Source of the DNA: Nocardia sp. SYP-A9097
GTDB taxonomy: Bacteria > Actinomycetota > Actinomycetes > Mycobacteriales > Mycobacteriaceae
Assembly (NCBI RefSeq): GCF_009649815.1
Contig: NZ_WJIC01000022.1
Coordinates: forward strand, 1-64,000
Length of the DNA: 64,000 bases
Reading direction: 5' to 3'
Shown here in pieces: positions 40,973 through 49,466 of this stretch (position 1 is the stretch's first letter; each line of letters starts with the position of its first letter). Under the pieces are notes generated by a model. The model ran no database searches. It saw only the letters and a program-made list of their open reading frames with translations, and was not told where the DNA came from. A program made the translations under genes and the position numbers.

Positions 40973-42523
40973 TCAGGCGCCGACGGGGGTTTCGGCTCCC
41001 GGCGGCTCCGCCACAGTGCGCTTCGGCCCGGTGAACCAGCGCCGGGCCGACGCGAACCACCAGATGGCGATCGCGCCCACCACGCCCACCAAGGCGATCG
41101 GCGCGTAATTCACCGCATTCCAGGTGAATTCGGCGTTCCACGGGTAGCCGCGATCATCCATGGGCAGGATGAACAGCAGGCTGATGAAGACGATCCAGAT
41201 CAGCGCGATCACGCCGATCGGCTTGTACCAGCGCCCGAGTTGCCAAGGGCCGGTATGGAATCGGCTGCCATTGAGCAGCCGCAGCAGAATCGGAATGCCG
41301 TAGGCGATATAGAGGCCGATGGTGGCGACCGAGGTAGCGGCGGCATACGCGGTGGGGGCGTTCGCGGCGGGCACCAGCATCGACGGAATCAGCAGGATGA
41401 ACGCGAAGACCGACACGAACAGCACCGCGTTCACCGGGACCTTGCGCGTCGACAGCTTCGACCACAGCGCCGAAGCCGGCACCGCGCCGTCGCGGGAGAA
41501 GGCGAACAGCATGCGCGATGCCGCGGTGACAGAGGCGTAGCCGCAGAACAATTGGGCGATGGCGGCAATGATCAGCAACAGCCCGGACCAGAACGAATTG
41601 AGCGAGTTCTCCAGGATGTAGATCACCGGATAACCGCTGTTCTTGGTCGGATCGAGGGCGTCATCGAGGTTCGGGATCGCGAAGGTCACCGCCATGATCA
41701 GCAGATATCCGGCGACCGCCGAGACGATAATGGTGTTGATAATCCCCTTCGCCGCCATCCGCGAGGCATCGTGTGTCTCCTCCGACATATGCGCCGAGGC
41801 GTCATACCCGGTGAAGGTGTACTGCGCGTGCAGCAATCCGAGCAGGAAGCTGAAGGTCACCCCGCCGAATCCGACCGCGGAGTTGTCGACGGTCTGGGTG
41901 AAGACGAACCCCACGCTCTGATGGTGTTCCGCGCCGATCCCGAGCACCAGCACGAAGATCGCGACGCCACCCACATGCCACCAGGCGGAAATATTATTGA
42001 TGACCGCGGACAGATGCGGGCCGATGGCATTGAGCACCGCGTGCAGTATCAGGATGGCGGCGAACACCAAAAAGATTGCGGTGCGGTCGGTTCCGATGTC
42101 CAGCCCGATCACATTGAGCACCACGGTGGTGAAAATCGCTGCGCCGTAATCGATTGCGGCGGTCACCGCGATCTGCCCGATCAGATTGAACCAGCCGGTG
42201 AACCACCCCCAGATCGGCCCGCCCAACTCCGCGGCCCACCAGTACAACCCGCCGGAAGTCGGGTACGCCGAGGCCAATTCGGCCATGGCCAGCCCCACGA
42301 ACAACACCATGAGCGAGACCAGCGGCCACCCCCAAGCCATGGTGATCGGCCCGCCATTGGCCAATCCGATCCCATAGCTCGCGAGCCCACCGGTCAGGAT
42401 CGACACAATCGTGAAACTGATGGCGAAGTTCGAAAACCCCGACCACGACCGCGCCAGTTCCTGCTTATAACCGAGCTCGGCTAACCGTCGTTCATCATCG
42501 GATTGGCGCTGGATCTCGCTCAT
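40973..42523 (-). CDS. APC-family amino acid/polyamine permease
   Basis: A 516-aa transporter with about 12-13 membrane helices and the APC opening pattern (LGYKQELARSWSGFSNFAISFTIVSILTGG, then a glycine-rich GLANGGPI turn). A hydrophilic, arginine-containing N-terminus precedes. The ATG at 42523 has GGGAG 6 bases upstream; a longer frame to 42685 lacks any signal and adds a non-membrane segment. Although convergent to the glnA4 operon, its location suggests uptake of the amine or amino acid used there (GABA, ethanolamine or polyamine). Confidence 0.85.
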   Translation of the reverse strand: MSEIQRQSDDERRLAELGYKQELARSWSGFSNFAISFTIVSILTGGLASYGIGLANGGPITMAWGWPLVSLMVLFVGLAMAELASAYPTSGGLYWWAAELGGPIWGWFTGWFNLIGQIAVTAAIDYGAAIFTTVVLNVIGLDIGTDRTAIFLVFAAILILHAVLNAIGPHLSAVINNISAWWHVGGVAIFVLVLGIGAEHHQSVGFVFTQTVDNSAVGFGGVTFSFLLGLLHAQYTFTGYDASAHMSEETHDASRMAAKGIINTIIVSAVAGYLLIMAVTFAIPNLDDALDPTKNSGYPVIYILENSLNSFWSGLLLIIAAIAQLFCGYASVTAASRMLFAFSRDGAVPASALWSKLSTRKVPVNAVLFVSVFAFILLIPSMLVPAANAPTAYAAATSVATIGLYIAYGIPILLRLLNGSRFHTGPWQLGRWYKPIGVIALIWIVFISLLFILPMDDRGYPWNAEFTWNAVNYAPIALVGVVGAIAIWWFASARRWFTGPKRTVAEPPGAETPVGA

Positions 42524-42728
42524 ATATAACTCCCGAGTGAAAACGCCGCCCGCACACGGCGTCTGCCAGGAGCTCAGTGTGAAGTAGAGATGTGTCGCCC
42601 GCAGCCCAATGCGTAAATCGGTGGTTACCAATTCCATTGCGGCATATCGGCATTCCCGACCCGGTACAGTCCCGTTGACACGCACAGGAGTGAGTCACCG
42701 CTGTTTCCGCCCGGGGAGGGGCTGACCT

Positions 42729-45578
42729 ATGCCGAATGCAACGATCGATCTCGGCAAGCTGTACGGACTGCTACGCACACTCGTGGTGCCGGACGAGCGG
42801 CCGCGGGTACTGCCGACCCTGCTCCGCCGCCGGCGGCCACTACCCCGGCCGATGATCTGTCTGGTCACCGAGGATCTCAGGACAACCTCACCACTCCCGA
42901 ATGTGAACGGCTGGCTCGGAACCGGGCATGGGCGCACTGTTCCGCGCGGCCTGGCCGACGTCAAGGTCATTGCCGAGGACACGACCGGCGCGGGCGTGTA
43001 CGAACTCGACGGCGAGCAGGCCAAACTTCCCTACCTGCGAGTCCTCAATAAGCTGGCGAACGACATCTCCTCCTACGGCACCGCGATGGGCCCGATTCGA
43101 TTCCCGCGCTATCGAGTCGCCGACTGGATCACCCGCCAGCACCTGCCGGACACCCAAGCCGATATCGCGGCCGACGAACTGCGACGGCGGCTGCCGCGAC
43201 TGCTGCGGGGCAATTCGCTGGTGCCGCCGATCGGTCCGGTGAGTGGGCTACTCGGCGGGGTTGTCGAAAAGTTCGCCGCCGCCCTGCTGTCATTGTGGCC
43301 GGTGCTGCGGCTCTGGATGTTCATCGGCGGCGTAGTGCCCGGATTCTCCAGCGAGAGCCGATGGTTCATGCACCAGCGGTACATGGCGCCGGAATTGTCG
43401 GACAACTTCCTGGCTTTCGCGACCCGCCTGACCGAACCGCATCGGGAGCGCGAGAATGCCGAGCAGGTGGCGAAGCTGCTGGTGCACGCGTTCCTCGCGG
43501 ACCTGCGTGCCGCTTACCGGCGCCGGATCTGGCGCCCCTCCAGCTGGCGGCGCACCGCGTATCCGATCGCGCTCATCGAGAATCTCACCGAGGACAGCGC
43601 GGGCGCCGACCTACTGCGCTGGGTCACCGAAATCCGCAATGAGACCGGACTTTTCGATCCGTTGGTGATCATCGCGCGGCTCGACTACAAACCGTTCGGC
43701 AAAGAGACCTACGACCTCGACGCCCTCGACATCCAACCGCCGCGCATGCCATTGGATGAGCTCGGCCGCGATTACGGCCTGCCCGGATCCACTGATCCGC
43801 TGCGACGCTGGCAATTCGAGATCGAGAACATGCGCCGGAACCGCTGGGCGTACGCCTGGCTGCTGTTGTTCCATATCGAGGGTCCACCGCGGCAGTTCAC
43901 CGGCATCGATCCGCACCTGGCCCGACCGCCCGCGCCACCGCTCGCGGCCAGGAAATGGTTTGTACTGCTGGCGGTTCTGATTCCGCTCTCCGCCCTGCTC
44001 ACCGCCGCGGTGATCACCGTGCCCGCCCTACGAAATGTGCCTTGCGCCGAGTGGCCGTGGACGAAGGACATCGCGGTACAGGAGCATGCCGGCGAATGTC
44101 TCGGCTACAGCGACAATGCCAAGCGCGTCTTCTCCGGTGATGCCGCCCTCACCGCAATGCAGCGGGAAGTGTTCGAGCAGAACGGACTTGCCAAACAAAA
44201 GCACGCCGCCGATGAGCGACGGGAGCTGATCTCGCTCGTCTATTTCGCCGGCCTCACCTACAGCGACAGCACCAGATACCCACGCGGGGTGGTCGAGGAG
44301 TTGGCCGGTCTCGCGCTGGAACAGCGCAGACTCAATTCTCAACAGGATTCCTCACTGCCACTGGTGCGCATCATTGTCGCCAATGGCGGTGTCGCCATGA
44401 AGCAGTCCGCCTGGGTTGTCGACCATATGCTGGCGAAGCTGCTCCGCGACGATCCGGGAGTACTCGGGGTCATCGGACTGGACCGCAGCACGAAGGTAAC
44501 GCTCGACGCGGTGACCAAGCTCGGCCGACTGGGAGTCCCGATGGTCGCGACCACCCTGTCGGCCGATCAACTACCCGATGCCTCGAAGCTGTATCTACAG
44601 GAGGTACCGGCGAATCGAAGCCAAGCTCAGCTGATCGCGGATTATGTCCAGGGCGCGCGCGTTCCGCGCGATAAGCCCGAGACCGGGCAGCGGATCTACA
44701 ATCGCGTGCGGATCTACTACCCGGACGATCCCAATGACATCTATGTCAATTCGCTGGTGGAGGATCTGCGTCAGGAACTCGCCACCCGGCGAATCGACGC
44801 GGACAGGGTGACTTGGTCAGACCAGACAATGCTGTCGAATACGCAATCACCATGCCAGACAGACACTTTCGATCGTCATACGCTGCTGTTCTTCGCCGGC
44901 CGCAACGAAGATTTCGGCGCGTTCGGCCGAGCCGTCACCAAAGGGTGCCAGTCCGACAATCTGCCCGAGATCCTCGGTGGCGACACCGTGACCCGGCTCA
45001 TCGCCGATCCCAACGCGACCAACGGATTACCGGCGAATCTGACCGTTCGCTATGTCGCCAAGGGCGCCCGGGTCATCCTGAGCGGGCGCACCTGTATGGA
45101 GGGCGGCGCGAATGTGGGCAACGAAGTTCAGTCGGTGGAATTCCTGGGCTTCTGCACCCAAATCAAACGTCTCAGCGTAAATCCGGCGGTGCCCGACCTC
45201 GAACAGACCTACAAACCATTGTGGCCGGGAGACCGTACCGGGCTGGCGTACGACGCGGTCGGAATGTTCGAAGCCGCAGTGCAGCGGGCGCTGCTACTGC
45301 GCCCGAATCATCACGGTGAAGCACTCGACCGGATCGCGGTCGCTCTGGCGCTGCGACAGAGTTTCAAGGGAGTCACCGGCGACCTCACCTTCTCGTCGAG
45401 TTCGCAGGTGGTCGCCGGGAGCGCCATGGGAATTCTGGTGACCGCCGGCATCGAGCAACTCGGCGAACAGCGCTGCCTACTGATGTTTCCGCGTTCGAGC
45501 GAGGCGAGTGGCCGCGGTGCCGACGGCTGTCCCGCCGGCACCCACAGCGATACCGAGGACTGGGCCGCCGATCATTGA
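42729..45578 (+). CDS. Large membrane receptor-like protein with C-terminal type I periplasmic-binding domain
   Basis: 949 aa. Residues 1-180 and 208-405 are soluble and rich in Arg and Leu. Hydrophobic stretches lie near 184-207 (with an Arg inside) and, more convincingly, 409-433. The last 515 residues look like a type I substrate-binding protein (LivK/receptor fold), for example DPGVLGVIGLDRSTKVTLDA followed by GVPMVATTLSADQLPDASKLYLQEVP and IRIYYPDDPND-like strands. A sensor outside the membrane coupled to a cytoplasmic part is the simplest model. The cytoplasmic segment YPIALIENLTEDSAGADLL recalls a P-loop-ATPase Walker B area, but no P-loop is seen. Function unknown. GGGGAGGGG precedes the ATG. 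Confidence 0.75.
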   Translation: MPNATIDLGKLYGLLRTLVVPDERPRVLPTLLRRRRPLPRPMICLVTEDLRTTSPLPNVNGWLGTGHGRTVPRGLADVKVIAEDTTGAGVYELDGEQAKLPYLRVLNKLANDISSYGTAMGPIRFPRYRVADWITRQHLPDTQADIAADELRRRLPRLLRGNSLVPPIGPVSGLLGGVVEKFAAALLSLWPVLRLWMFIGGVVPGFSSESRWFMHQRYMAPELSDNFLAFATRLTEPHRERENAEQVAKLLVHAFLADLRAAYRRRIWRPSSWRRTAYPIALIENLTEDSAGADLLRWVTEIRNETGLFDPLVIIARLDYKPFGKETYDLDALDIQPPRMPLDELGRDYGLPGSTDPLRRWQFEIENMRRNRWAYAWLLLFHIEGPPRQFTGIDPHLARPPAPPLAARKWFVLLAVLIPLSALLTAAVITVPALRNVPCAEWPWTKDIAVQEHAGECLGYSDNAKRVFSGDAALTAMQREVFEQNGLAKQKHAADERRELISLVYFAGLTYSDSTRYPRGVVEELAGLALEQRRLNSQQDSSLPLVRIIVANGGVAMKQSAWVVDHMLAKLLRDDPGVLGVIGLDRSTKVTLDAVTKLGRLGVPMVATTLSADQLPDASKLYLQEVPANRSQAQLIADYVQGARVPRDKPETGQRIYNRVRIYYPDDPNDIYVNSLVEDLRQELATRRIDADRVTWSDQTMLSNTQSPCQTDTFDRHTLLFFAGRNEDFGAFGRAVTKGCQSDNLPEILGGDTVTRLIADPNATNGLPANLTVRYVAKGARVILSGRTCMEGGANVGNEVQSVEFLGFCTQIKRLSVNPAVPDLEQTYKPLWPGDRTGLAYDAVGMFEAAVQRALLLRPNHHGEALDRIAVALALRQSFKGVTGDLTFSSSSQVVAGSAMGILVTAGIEQLGEQRCLLMFPRSSEASGRGADGCPAGTHSDTEDWAADH

Positions 45579-45596
45579 TCCGATTCGGCGGCCCAG
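45560..45596. terminator. Terminator hairpin spanning the stop codon
   Basis: 12-bp perfect stem (45560-45571 with 45585-45596), 13-base loop that contains the TGA stop of the receptor gene, followed by TTTC. It lies between convergent genes. Confidence 0.65.
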
Positions 45597-45617
45597 TTTC
45601 CCGCTGCCCGGTTCTGC

Positions 45618-46706
45618 TCAGAGAACCAGGATCGGTTTGATGGTGGCTCCGGTGTGGGCGTCGTGCATGGCGGTATTGATTTCGTCGAACGGGTATTGGC
45701 GGGAGATGCGCTCGATCGGGAACTTGCCCGCGCGATGCCATTCGATCAGTTGGGGGATGAATTCCTGTGGGTCGCAAGTACCTTCGATGCAACCGCGGAC
45801 GGCTTTGCCATTGCCGGTGAGGTGGCCGATTTCGAAATCCATCGACGCCTCGCCCAGGCCGACCAGCACCAGGGTGCCGCGGGGGGCGAGCGCGAGTAGG
45901 GCGTTGGCGATCACCGCATTGACGGCGGTGGTGTCGAGGGCGAAGTTCGCACCACCTCCGGTGGCGGCCTGGACCTGGGCGACGACATCCTCGGCGGCAC
46001 CGTCGATCACCGTGGACGCACCGAGTTCCTTCGCCACAGCGAGCCTTTCGGCGGAGAGGTCGACGGCGACCACATTCTCCACGCCCAGCGCGCGGGCGGC
46101 CATCAGCGCGGACATGCCGACACCACCGGCGCCGAAGATGACGATCGACTCGTGCGGCTGCGGGCGCATCACATTGGCGACCGCACCCGCCCCGGTCTGC
46201 ACGCCGCAACCGAACGGTGCGCTCGCGACCAGATCCACCTCGTCGTCGACCACGACCACGCTGCGCCGCGACACCAGCACATGCGTCGCGAAACTCGACT
46301 GCCCGAAGAACGCGCCCATCACCCGGTCACCACCCTGGCTCAGCGGTGAGGTGAAATCCGCCCGCCCGCCGGAGGTGTTCAGCATGACGAAGTTCTCGCA
46401 GTACGACGGTGTGCCCGTGGTGCACAGACGGCATTCGCCACAGCTGTTGTAGGTCAACAGCACATGATCGCCGATCTTGACATCGGTGACCTCGGAGCCG
46501 ATCGCCTCGACAATGCCCGCGCCCTCATGCCCCAGCACGATGGGAAGTTCGGCCGGAAAGACGCTCTTGGTGACCAGATCCGTATGGCAGACACCGGACG
46601 CGACAATGCGCACCACGACCTCATGCGCGCGCGGCTCCTCCAGCGTGATGGCTTCGAGCGCGAGTGGCGCCTGCGCTCCGCGCGCGACCGCCGCAGTGAT
46701 GTCCAT
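45618..46706 (-). CDS. Zinc-dependent alcohol dehydrogenase (aryl/benzyl-alcohol type)
   Basis: A 362-aa medium-chain dehydrogenase. The catalytic-zinc cysteine lies in GVCHTDL (near residue 38) and the histidine in GHEGAGIVE (about 59-67). The structural-zinc cysteines are in SCGECRLCTTGTPSYCE (about 88-104), and the cofactor motif is GAGGVGMSALMAA. The sequence order and lengths resemble aryl-alcohol dehydrogenases (XylB-like) and NDMA-type enzymes. The ATG at 46706 has GGAAGGAG upstream; a longer frame adds 14 residues without a signal. It is divergent from the FAD oxidoreductase. Confidence 0.88.
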   Translation of the reverse strand: MDITAAVARGAQAPLALEAITLEEPRAHEVVVRIVASGVCHTDLVTKSVFPAELPIVLGHEGAGIVEAIGSEVTDVKIGDHVLLTYNSCGECRLCTTGTPSYCENFVMLNTSGGRADFTSPLSQGGDRVMGAFFGQSSFATHVLVSRRSVVVVDDEVDLVASAPFGCGVQTGAGAVANVMRPQPHESIVIFGAGGVGMSALMAARALGVENVVAVDLSAERLAVAKELGASTVIDGAAEDVVAQVQAATGGGANFALDTTAVNAVIANALLALAPRGTLVLVGLGEASMDFEIGHLTGNGKAVRGCIEGTCDPQEFIPQLIEWHRAGKFPIERISRQYPFDEINTAMHDAHTGATIKPILVL

Positions 46707-46877
46707 CCGGACAGCTCCTTCCCAAGTTCGGCGCGGGGAGTCCCACACCGATCCCCCAGCACCCTATGGCCCGGCAGCCCACAAATCTAGAACGTGTTTC
46801 ACTCAGAGGGTCCGACTCTTGCCCGCGAAGGGCGCATACTCATGCCATCCCCGTCGCTACCACGCGAAGGAGCCCCG

Positions 46878-48362
46878 GTGGAGCTCGCGGACCGCATCTG
46901 TATCGTCGGCGCAGGTCAGAGCGGCATTATGGCGGCCGCGAAGCTACGCGAGCTGGGGTTCGAGAATATCGACATCCTCGAAGCGGGCGCGGAGCTCGGC
47001 GGTTACTGCCAGACCGCCGAAATCGACGGTGCGACATACGATTTCCAAGCCCACCTGGTGATACAGCAGGACTTCGGCGCGGATATCGCGGGAACCGCCA
47101 TCCATGAGCTCCTCACCCGCCATCCGGTCGAACTGCAAACCGAGGCACTGCATTTCGTCTCCAAGGACGACTCCGGCAAACCACGCATAGCCGTACCACC
47201 GCATTTCGTGCCACTGTTGCACGAACTGACCCCGGAGCAGGCCGCCGATCAACTCGCCCAGGCATGGACCATTATCGAGCGGGCGATCCGGGAGAGTCGC
47301 GGTCCCGGACTGAACGGGCTCGCCTTCGATCGCGTCCCGGGCGAGACCTGGGAGACCTACCGGGCGCGGCACGCACCGCTGGTCGGCGAGATCCTGCAGG
47401 GACTCACGCTCTACGCGAATATGCGACGCCCGCGTCAGCCCGCGGAGACCGTCATCAATATCAACGCGCACATCTCCGGGCATGTGTCACAGCTGGCGAA
47501 AATGATCCTGTCGCTCTATCCGGGACAGCGGGCGGCATTACTGGCGAGGATGCCGGAATCGCTACTCGCGCAGATGGGTTCACACAGACCGGTTACGCGG
47601 AGTTTGCGACACGGGTTCATCAGCCTGCTGCGGCGCATCGGCGAGGACCATGGGCTTCGGGTCGAACTCGGCACCCGCGTGACGGCGATCGAACCTGTTG
47701 CGCCGGAGGGCATTCGGGTCAGCTATACAGCGGGCGGCACAACCGGCGATGCGATCTATTCGCGAGTGATACTCACCGCACGCCCCGCACAGATTCGAGA
47801 TATCTTCCCCGCCGGTGAGATTCACGACCTGTTCGCCGAGCACAATTGCCCGCGCGCCTGGACCCGCAGCTACCTCATCAAGGTCAGCGAGGAGATCATC
47901 GGCTTCCCCCGTAAGCCGAACTCCCCTGAGCCCTTGGGCTTCTGGGTGATCGATCCGTACGGCAGTTTTACCGACACCGATCCCGAGCAGGCCATGCACC
48001 GCGTCACCGCCGCCAACAAGCAGCATCCGGGCCCGTACTGGGTCTGCTTCAGCAACTCGGACCGCTCGCTCTCGGAGGCACAGGCGTGGGCGCTGGCGAA
48101 GGAGAGCCTGTTTCTCTTCCACGAACCCGAGTTGATCAGCGAAACCATCGCCGAATGGCCCGCCTATCCGAGCGCCGCCGCCATTCGCGCCGGCTGGTTC
48201 GACCGCATCGCGAACCTGCAGGGGCGCAATGGCATCTACTTCACCGGTGAAATCCTGTCCGGCCCGACCGCGGAGTGCATCAGCGCCTTCGCCCGCGCGG
48301 TGATTCCGGCCTGGTTCGGACCCGCGACCGGAGGGTGCGCCGACGGCCGCCCCACCGCATAA
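46878..48362 (+). CDS. FAD/NAD(P)-binding oxidoreductase (amine-oxidase-like)
   Basis: 494 aa. The N-terminal Rossmann motif is VGAGQSGIMAAAKL with the acidic ribose-binding end (DILEAGAELGGYCQT); this GG motif is common to NAD(P)/FAD flavoproteins of the amine-oxidase/monooxygenase group. The C-terminal segment GIYFTGEILSGPTAECISAFARAV matches the FAD-closing region. The GTG at 46878 has AAGGAG 5 bases upstream, and the Rossmann strand begins 7 residues in, so this start is preferred to an ATG at 46794 or 46842. Substrate unknown. Confidence 0.78.
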   Translation: MELADRICIVGAGQSGIMAAAKLRELGFENIDILEAGAELGGYCQTAEIDGATYDFQAHLVIQQDFGADIAGTAIHELLTRHPVELQTEALHFVSKDDSGKPRIAVPPHFVPLLHELTPEQAADQLAQAWTIIERAIRESRGPGLNGLAFDRVPGETWETYRARHAPLVGEILQGLTLYANMRRPRQPAETVININAHISGHVSQLAKMILSLYPGQRAALLARMPESLLAQMGSHRPVTRSLRHGFISLLRRIGEDHGLRVELGTRVTAIEPVAPEGIRVSYTAGGTTGDAIYSRVILTARPAQIRDIFPAGEIHDLFAEHNCPRAWTRSYLIKVSEEIIGFPRKPNSPEPLGFWVIDPYGSFTDTDPEQAMHRVTAANKQHPGPYWVCFSNSDRSLSEAQAWALAKESLFLFHEPELISETIAEWPAYPSAAAIRAGWFDRIANLQGRNGIYFTGEILSGPTAECISAFARAVIPAWFGPATGGCADGRPTA

Positions 48363-48369
48363 TCAGGAC

Positions 48370-49152
48370 GTGCCAGACTCTCCCGGGCCCGGCCGGATCG
48401 CCGCCCCCGCCCTACTCGTTCTCTCGACGGTTCTCGGTGTCACCGCTTGGCTGATGATCCGGCAGGGCACCTACGTATTGCATGACATCCCTTGGGATTG
48501 CGATAGCGAGGGCTGCGCCACCGATGACGCGCGGATGATCTTCCTGGTCGGCGGAGCCTTCGCCGCCTGTGGCCTGACCGGAACGGCGTGGGCGATCATG
48601 CGCATGATGGGCTTCGGAATCGCGCTCACCACAGGGGCATTCGCGGCGGTGAGCGGGTGGCACGCGGCCGCCGCCGAAGGACTTCAACCCCCTACGGCGT
48701 ACGCCACCCCCATCACCATCTGCACCATTGCCGGCTGGGTGGGCGTCGCCGGTACGGCCCTGGCCCTGTGCTATGAGCTGAAGACGATCGGCATTATTCC
48801 CCGCCTGCTCGGAACCCCCTATGCCCCAGCGCGATTGAGTAAATATGAAACCGTCGACGAAGTGGGCACCGCTGTGCTGACCTTCACCGACCGGGACGGC
48901 TTCACGCACAGCTCCCGAATCCCCGCCGCGCGGTCCTGGCTGGACCTGCCCGTCCACGCCGTCTACGAGCGCGACGACCCCGCACACCCCCGCCTGGCCC
49001 TGCCCCTGTATCGCCCGGTCCGCGGCGATGGAACCGGCGAGGACGACACCGTGGTCGACAAATTGGAACGCGTCGCCACCCTCTACAACAAGGGTCATCT
49101 CAGCGATATCGAATACGAACGAGCCAAGGCCCGCATTCTCGAATCCTCTTGA
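48370..49152 (+). CDS. Membrane protein with C-terminal SHOCT domain
   Basis: A 260-aa protein with four predicted membrane helices in the first 140 residues (first near 12-30), a soluble domain with a strand-rich part (about 155-205), and a C-terminal SHOCT motif (VDKLERVATLYNKGHLSDIEYERAKARIL, about residues 228-257). SHOCT domains mediate oligomerisation or contacts. It follows the FAD oxidoreductase gene by 7 bp and may be co-transcribed. Start GTG. Function unknown. Confidence 0.75.
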   Translation: MPDSPGPGRIAAPALLVLSTVLGVTAWLMIRQGTYVLHDIPWDCDSEGCATDDARMIFLVGGAFAACGLTGTAWAIMRMMGFGIALTTGAFAAVSGWHAAAAEGLQPPTAYATPITICTIAGWVGVAGTALALCYELKTIGIIPRLLGTPYAPARLSKYETVDEVGTAVLTFTDRDGFTHSSRIPAARSWLDLPVHAVYERDDPAHPRLALPLYRPVRGDGTGEDDTVVDKLERVATLYNKGHLSDIEYERAKARILESS

Positions 49153-49427
49153 GCCACACCGTTCCGGAGATCTTTTCCCGGCGCGTGCCCGGCCCTGGTG
49201 GGGCCGGGCCGTGGTCGGCTGTCTACACGCCGCGATCGCGGGATCGACTACTGGCGGGAGAAGAGCCCGCGGCTACCGCCCGTGCTGGCGCAGGCGCAGC
49301 GCTGTGCGACAGGCACATCGCCGAGTACTTCCTCGACATGCTCGCCGCAGCCCTGGAAGGAGGGCTTACCGCAGGCCTGACAGACAATTCGCTGGCACAC
49401 ATGATCTCCTATTGGCGTCGTGAATGA
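49149..49427 (+). CDS. Small hypothetical protein
   Basis: 92 aa; the TTG overlaps the stop of the SHOCT gene (TTGA). Proline/arginine-rich first half, then a helix (HIAEYFLDMLAAALEGGL). There is no clear ribosome binding site and I recognise no family, so it may be non-coding. A weak hairpin (AATACC/GGTATT, 49432-49450) follows. Confidence 0.35.
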   Translation: MSHTVPEIFSRRVPGPGGAGPWSAVYTPRSRDRLLAGEEPAATARAGAGAALCDRHIAEYFLDMLAAALEGGLTAGLTDNSLAHMISYWRRE

Positions 49428-49466
49428 CTGAAATACCGGCAAGGGGTATTCCCGGGCAGTCTACGG

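Noticed and set aside
40748..42484. 578-codon open frame antisense to the APC permease
   Set aside because: Charged, repetitive reading with no motif; the permease frame is a convincing multi-span protein.
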